A stretch of 64,000 bases of DNA from Bacillota bacterium (GTDB taxonomy: Bacteria > Bacillota > Clostridia > Acetivibrionales > JAFADI01). The translations under genes and the position numbers were made by a program. Numbering within the stretch: the stretch's first letter is position 1; every line of letters starts with the position of its first letter. The stretch lies in assembly GCA_023424965.1 (NCBI GenBank), contig JAFADI010000010.1, positions 4,397 to 68,396 on the forward strand, read 5' to 3'. Positions 60,793 to 64,000 of the stretch are shown here, in pieces. Below the pieces are notes generated by a model, which was not told the origin of the DNA, did no database searches, and saw nothing but the letters and a program-made list of their open reading frames with translations.

Positions 60793-62028
60793 GTGTCCGA
60801 ATTTAGACCACAGGATGAACAGAAGAGAGAACAAACCGTAGATAAAAAGGCTTTAATATTCGGCCTTATGTCTGTGTTTCTTTGCGGAATAGGCTTCAGC
60901 ATCATAGCACCTGTCGTCCCATTCCTGGTGCAGCCTTATACAAGCAATGCGGGAGAGCAAGCTGTAGTTGTTACACTGCTGACCTCTGTTTATGCATTCT
61001 GCGTGTTTTTTGCGGCCCCCGGACTTGGCGCTTTGAGCGACAGATATGGCCGTCGTCCATTACTCCTGGTATGCCTTTTGGGTTCCGCAATCGGGTACCT
61101 GGTTTTTGGCATAGGAGGAGCTCTGTGGGTACTATTTGCAGGGCGCATAATAGAAGGTATAGCAGGCGGGGTCATAAGCACCCTCTTCGCATATTTTGCA
61201 GACATCACTCCCAGTGGACAGCGCACTAAATACTTTGGGTGGATGAGTGCGGTCGTAGGTGTAGGCTCCGCCATCGGACCTACTCTGGGCGGGTTACTTG
61301 CCAGGTTTGGTTATTCTGTACCCATGTATGTTGCAGCAATAATCACTTTATTAAATGTTGTTTTTGGATTCTTTTTTATGTCTGAGAGCCTTGACAGGAA
61401 GAATAGACTGAAAAAGATTCCCTTTGTAAGACTGAACCCATTCACACAGCTTGTAAGCGTACTTTCCATGAAAAACTTAAAAAGGCTGCTTGTCTCAGCG
61501 TTTTTACTTTGGGTACCCAACGGATCGTTACAGGCAGTTTTTTCACAATTTACAATCGATACGTTCAATTGGGCGCCTGCACTAATCGGACTTATGTTTT
61601 CAATTATGGGCGTCCAGGACATCATTTCACAAGGCCTCATCATGCCAAAGCTTTTGAAAAAACTTAGTGATGCACAGATAGCAATTCTTGGAATGGCTTC
61701 GGAGATTATGGGCTACAGTCTTATTGCGGCATCGGCTTTGTTCTCATTCTATCCTCTTCTGATCGCTGGAATGTTTATATTTGGTTTTGGTGATTCGATC
61801 TTTGGGCCTTCCTTCAATGGGATGCTCTCCAAGTCTGTCGATGCTGGTGAACAAGGAAGGATTCAAGGAGGCAGCCAATCGATTCAGGCTTTAGCAAGAA
61901 TAATTGGGCCCATCATTGGCGGTCAAATCTATGTATCACTTGGACATGCCGCACCCGCTTTTATGGGTATGATCCTTATAGCGGCGGCAATACCGGTTTT
62001 GTATAAGGGTACGCATGCAAATATATAA
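60793..62028 (+). CDS. MFS multidrug-type exporter
   Basis: 411-aa transporter with twelve hydrophobic segments. Motif A (GALSDRYGRRPLLLVCLLGSA) follows TM2, and the antiporter motif C-like stretch (GVGSAIGPTLGGLLARFG) marks the drug:H+ antiporter group related to TetA. GTG start after GAGAGGAG. It is paired with the MarR regulator; the exported compound is unknown. Confidence 0.92.
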   Translation: MSEFRPQDEQKREQTVDKKALIFGLMSVFLCGIGFSIIAPVVPFLVQPYTSNAGEQAVVVTLLTSVYAFCVFFAAPGLGALSDRYGRRPLLLVCLLGSAIGYLVFGIGGALWVLFAGRIIEGIAGGVISTLFAYFADITPSGQRTKYFGWMSAVVGVGSAIGPTLGGLLARFGYSVPMYVAAIITLLNVVFGFFFMSESLDRKNRLKKIPFVRLNPFTQLVSVLSMKNLKRLLVSAFLLWVPNGSLQAVFSQFTIDTFNWAPALIGLMFSIMGVQDIISQGLIMPKLLKKLSDAQIAILGMASEIMGYSLIAASALFSFYPLLIAGMFIFGFGDSIFGPSFNGMLSKSVDAGEQGRIQGGSQSIQALARIIGPIIGGQIYVSLGHAAPAFMGMILIAAAIPVLYKGTHANI

Positions 62029-62042
62029 ACGGCCTGCATTTT

Positions 62043-62071
62043 TTCCAGGAATTTGATTCCAGGAATTTTTC
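62043..62071 (+). terminator. Weak terminator after the MFS gene
   Basis: GGAAT-TTG-ATTCC small hairpin within a duplicated TTCCAGGAATT, followed by TTTTTC. Stem is short. Confidence 0.35.
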
Positions 62072-62212
62072 TATTTCTACTCCTTCTCCACCCCTGCCGG
62101 AATTTTATATTTATCATGGCTGCAATAAAAAATTTTGAAATTTACAGAACCTTTGGACTGTTTTATCCTCTATATATATGAACAGCATTCCACGACGAAG
62201 GGAGATGAAAAA

Positions 62213-62788
62213 TTGAGTCTCGAAGAAACGGTAAGAAGGTGCCAGGAGGGGGATACCGAAGCATTTAGAGAGCTATTCCGCAAGATGGGGTCAAAAGCTT
62301 TTGGCACGGCATACTTGATATCCGGGAAAAGGGGACTGGCGGAGGACATCGTCCAGGAAGCTTTTGTATGCTGCCTGGAGAAGATAAAAACCTTGAAAAG
62401 TCCGGAGGCCTTTAATGTGTGGTTCTATAGAATGATCGTGCGTATTGGATGGAAAATGGTAAGAAACCAGGCAAAGCTGGTACCGGATGAAAATCTTCCT
62501 CAGAATTTTTCTGCACAGGATATGGAGGAAGAGATTCAAACGAAGCTAACAAATAAAAAACTTCACGAGGCAATTTCCGAGCTTCCGGACAATCTTAAAA
62601 CCGTTGTCATCCTCTTTTATTTCAACGGAATGACGGTGGAGGAAATTGCAAAGGTTACGCGAAACTTCAAAGCCACTGTGAAAACCAGACTTTATTATGC
62701 CCGGAATGCGCTGCGGAGAAAGCTGGAGGAGGATATGGCCGTACACGAAGAGAGTTTTGGAGGGAACCCAAGTCTAAAAAAGGCATAG
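62213..62788 (+). CDS. ECF-type RNA polymerase sigma factor
   Basis: 191-aa sigma-70 family factor. Region 2 includes AFRELFRKMGSKAFGTAYLISGKRGLAEDIVQEAFVCCLEKI; region 4 includes ISELPDNLKTVVILFYFNGMTVEEIAKVTRNFKATVKTRLYYARNALRRKL. The TTG at 62213 is preferred, since AAGGGAGATG stands before it and SLEETVRRCQEGD is the usual beginning; the frame is open to 62135. The next gene encodes a membrane protein likely to be its anti-sigma partner. Confidence 0.88.
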   Translation: MSLEETVRRCQEGDTEAFRELFRKMGSKAFGTAYLISGKRGLAEDIVQEAFVCCLEKIKTLKSPEAFNVWFYRMIVRIGWKMVRNQAKLVPDENLPQNFSAQDMEEEIQTKLTNKKLHEAISELPDNLKTVVILFYFNGMTVEEIAKVTRNFKATVKTRLYYARNALRRKLEEDMAVHEESFGGNPSLKKA

Positions 62789-62836
62789 GTTTTAGAATAT
62801 TTACTGAGATCTGTGGGTGCGAAAGGAGCAGGTAAA

Positions 62837-63769
62837 ATGCAGGAGGATTTTGAAAAAAATATCACCGATGTACTGACAGGCATGGCAGCGGTGAATCCGT
62901 CAAAGGACATTGGCGAAGCGGCCATTGAAAGAAGCATGAAAAAGAAAGAGACGGGTGCAGGGATGAAAAATAAAATATCCAAAGGAATACTTGCCATGTC
63001 GGTGTGCGTGTTTGTGATGGCTTTCGGGGGAGTGATGGTTTTTTCCGAAGATGCAAGGAATAACGTGTCCAGTATGGTTCAAAGCATATTTACGCTGGAA
63101 AAGCAGGGGACTTCCTATGAGGTGGTTCAGAAGGATGCCGCTGCCGAAATGGACTGGTGGAACCTGGGCGGAATTCCTGCCGAGCAGTTCGGCAAGGAGG
63201 AATTGACCGATAGACTTGGTTTCGAGCCTTTTGCACCTGAAAAAACAAGCTCTTATTCCAAGATTCATGCGTCGGTAGGTGTTCACCTGCTAGGCCCGGC
63301 AAGCGAGTTAAATGCATTGGACAGGAATGAGGTTCTTCAAAGCATAAAAGATGATACCTCGTTCCGCAGCCTGGAAAAGTATGAAGCATCAAGGTTTTTT
63401 ACAACACTGTTTTCAACGGGCGGTAAGATGACAGACGACGCAAAAATGATTTTGCATATGTCAAAAGCCGCAAATAAAGATGAGGGCAAGACCATAGAAA
63501 AAATCGGCGAGTTTTCCTATAAAGGTGTGGAATGTACATACATTGATGATATCAGGCCGGATTATCAAAGGACCCAAGAAGGCGGCTGGACGTACGATGA
63601 CAATACAAAACCGCCAAAGGGGATCATCAGGCTGAAACATATTGCCTTTGACATCGACGGTGTCCATTATTCTGCAAGCTATATGAAAGGACTGGATTTG
63701 GATAAATTCGACGATAAAGAGGTTAAGCAGTTTGTGGAAGAGTATATTGATGCCTATAGGAACAAATAG
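62837..63769 (+). CDS. Membrane protein, probable anti-sigma factor
   Basis: 310-aa protein with a cytoplasmic N-terminus (residues 1-45), one transmembrane helix near 50-70 (GILAMSVCVFVMAFGGVMVF) and a large extracytoplasmic domain without recognised family. Its place 48 bases behind an ECF sigma gene and its topology fit an anti-sigma factor, although no classic zinc-binding anti-sigma motif (HxxxCxxC) is seen. Start ATG 62837 follows AAAGGAG. Confidence 0.72.
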   Translation: MQEDFEKNITDVLTGMAAVNPSKDIGEAAIERSMKKKETGAGMKNKISKGILAMSVCVFVMAFGGVMVFSEDARNNVSSMVQSIFTLEKQGTSYEVVQKDAAAEMDWWNLGGIPAEQFGKEELTDRLGFEPFAPEKTSSYSKIHASVGVHLLGPASELNALDRNEVLQSIKDDTSFRSLEKYEASRFFTTLFSTGGKMTDDAKMILHMSKAANKDEGKTIEKIGEFSYKGVECTYIDDIRPDYQRTQEGGWTYDDNTKPPKGIIRLKHIAFDIDGVHYSASYMKGLDLDKFDDKEVKQFVEEYIDAYRNK

Positions 63770-63868
63770 AATAGCAAAACCCTAACCTGTGTTACCGTGT
63801 GTCATTATCTGCCGCAAATCCGCTCAAATAGACTTGTGTGAATTCCCGTGGATTCAAATAAATTCTAA

Positions 63869-63897
63869 TTGACAACAGGCTGCAAATGGCTTAAAAT
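63869..63897 (+). promoter_or_regulatory. Promoter of tRNA-Leu
   Basis: TTGACA (63869-63874), 17 bases, TAAAAT (63892-63897), 20 bases before the tRNA. Confidence 0.75.
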
Positions 63898-63917
63898 AAG
63901 CAAAGTAACCACAATAT

Positions 63918-64000
63918 GCGGATGTGGTGGAATGGCAGACACGATAGATTTAGGATCTATTGCGACGAGCGTGGGGGTTCAAGTCCCTTCATCCGCACCA
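63918..64000 (+). tRNA. tRNA-Leu (anticodon TAG)
   Basis: Acceptor GCGGATG/CATCCGC, anticodon loop TTTAGGA (anticodon TAG), an extra arm TGCGACGAGCGT typical of class II tRNAs, T arm GGTTCAAGTCC, discriminator A and encoded CCA. It ends exactly at the last base of the window. Confidence 0.96.

Overview
The window reads as chromosome of an anaerobic, spore-forming member of the Clostridia. Supporting signs are an alpha/beta small acid-soluble spore protein, a T-box leader before pheST, YesM/YesN-type sensing, a Re-citrate-synthase-like protein and strong purine-rich ribosome binding sites. Base composition is intermediate. Genus was not established. No transposase, prophage or CRISPR array was seen.

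1-22.8 kb is a sugar utilisation region. It holds a LacI repressor and L-fucose isomerase that share an identical 21-bp operator-like repeat; a RhaB-type kinase; a YesN/YesM pair with a membrane-anchored sugar-binding protein (a likely three-component sensor); a Phd/PIN toxin-antitoxin pair; and a complete ribose-type ABC importer. A second LacI regulator has its own repeated operator. With it go two FGGY kinases, a VOC protein, a GatD-like dehydrogenase, a GatZ/KbaZ-like protein without its GatY partner, a fucose mutarotase-like protein and two aldo/keto reductases. No aldolase for fuculose-1-phosphate is present, so the exact sugar is open.

23.9-36.8 kb contains cbiA and a CobC-like phosphatase. 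Between them lies an export module: a membrane LuxR regulator, two paralogous FtsX permeases, a LolD/MacB-type ATPase and an HlyD-type lipoprotein. Both permease genes follow a related AGTACAC dyad. An ECF transporter S component, an MCP without an external sensor domain and a GNAT acetyltransferase follow.

37.0-42.7 kb is an oxidative TCA-branch cluster: a Re-citrate-synthase-like HMGL enzyme, aconitase, a GntR/FadR regulator and a conventional (Si) citrate synthase. A perfect 32-bp palindrome covers the promoter of the first gene.

42.8-58.9 kb is mostly housekeeping: tRNA-Glu(CTC), an S41-like protease, three RNA-modification-type enzymes, a starch-binding-module protein with a histone-like tail, infC-rpmI-rplT with a leader terminator and an ATC start, a TrmH-type methyltransferase, an LL-diaminopimelate aminotransferase-like enzyme, pheST, a spore protein and pgi. 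The 468-base gap before the first RNA methyltransferase holds two diverged copies of an 88-nt two-stem element whose differences include compensatory base pairs. This is the most unusual non-coding feature found.

58.9-64 kb has a metallophosphoesterase, a 53-aa membrane protein, a MarR regulator with an MFS exporter that share an operator-like motif, an ECF sigma factor with a membrane partner, and tRNA-Leu(TAG) ending at the last base.
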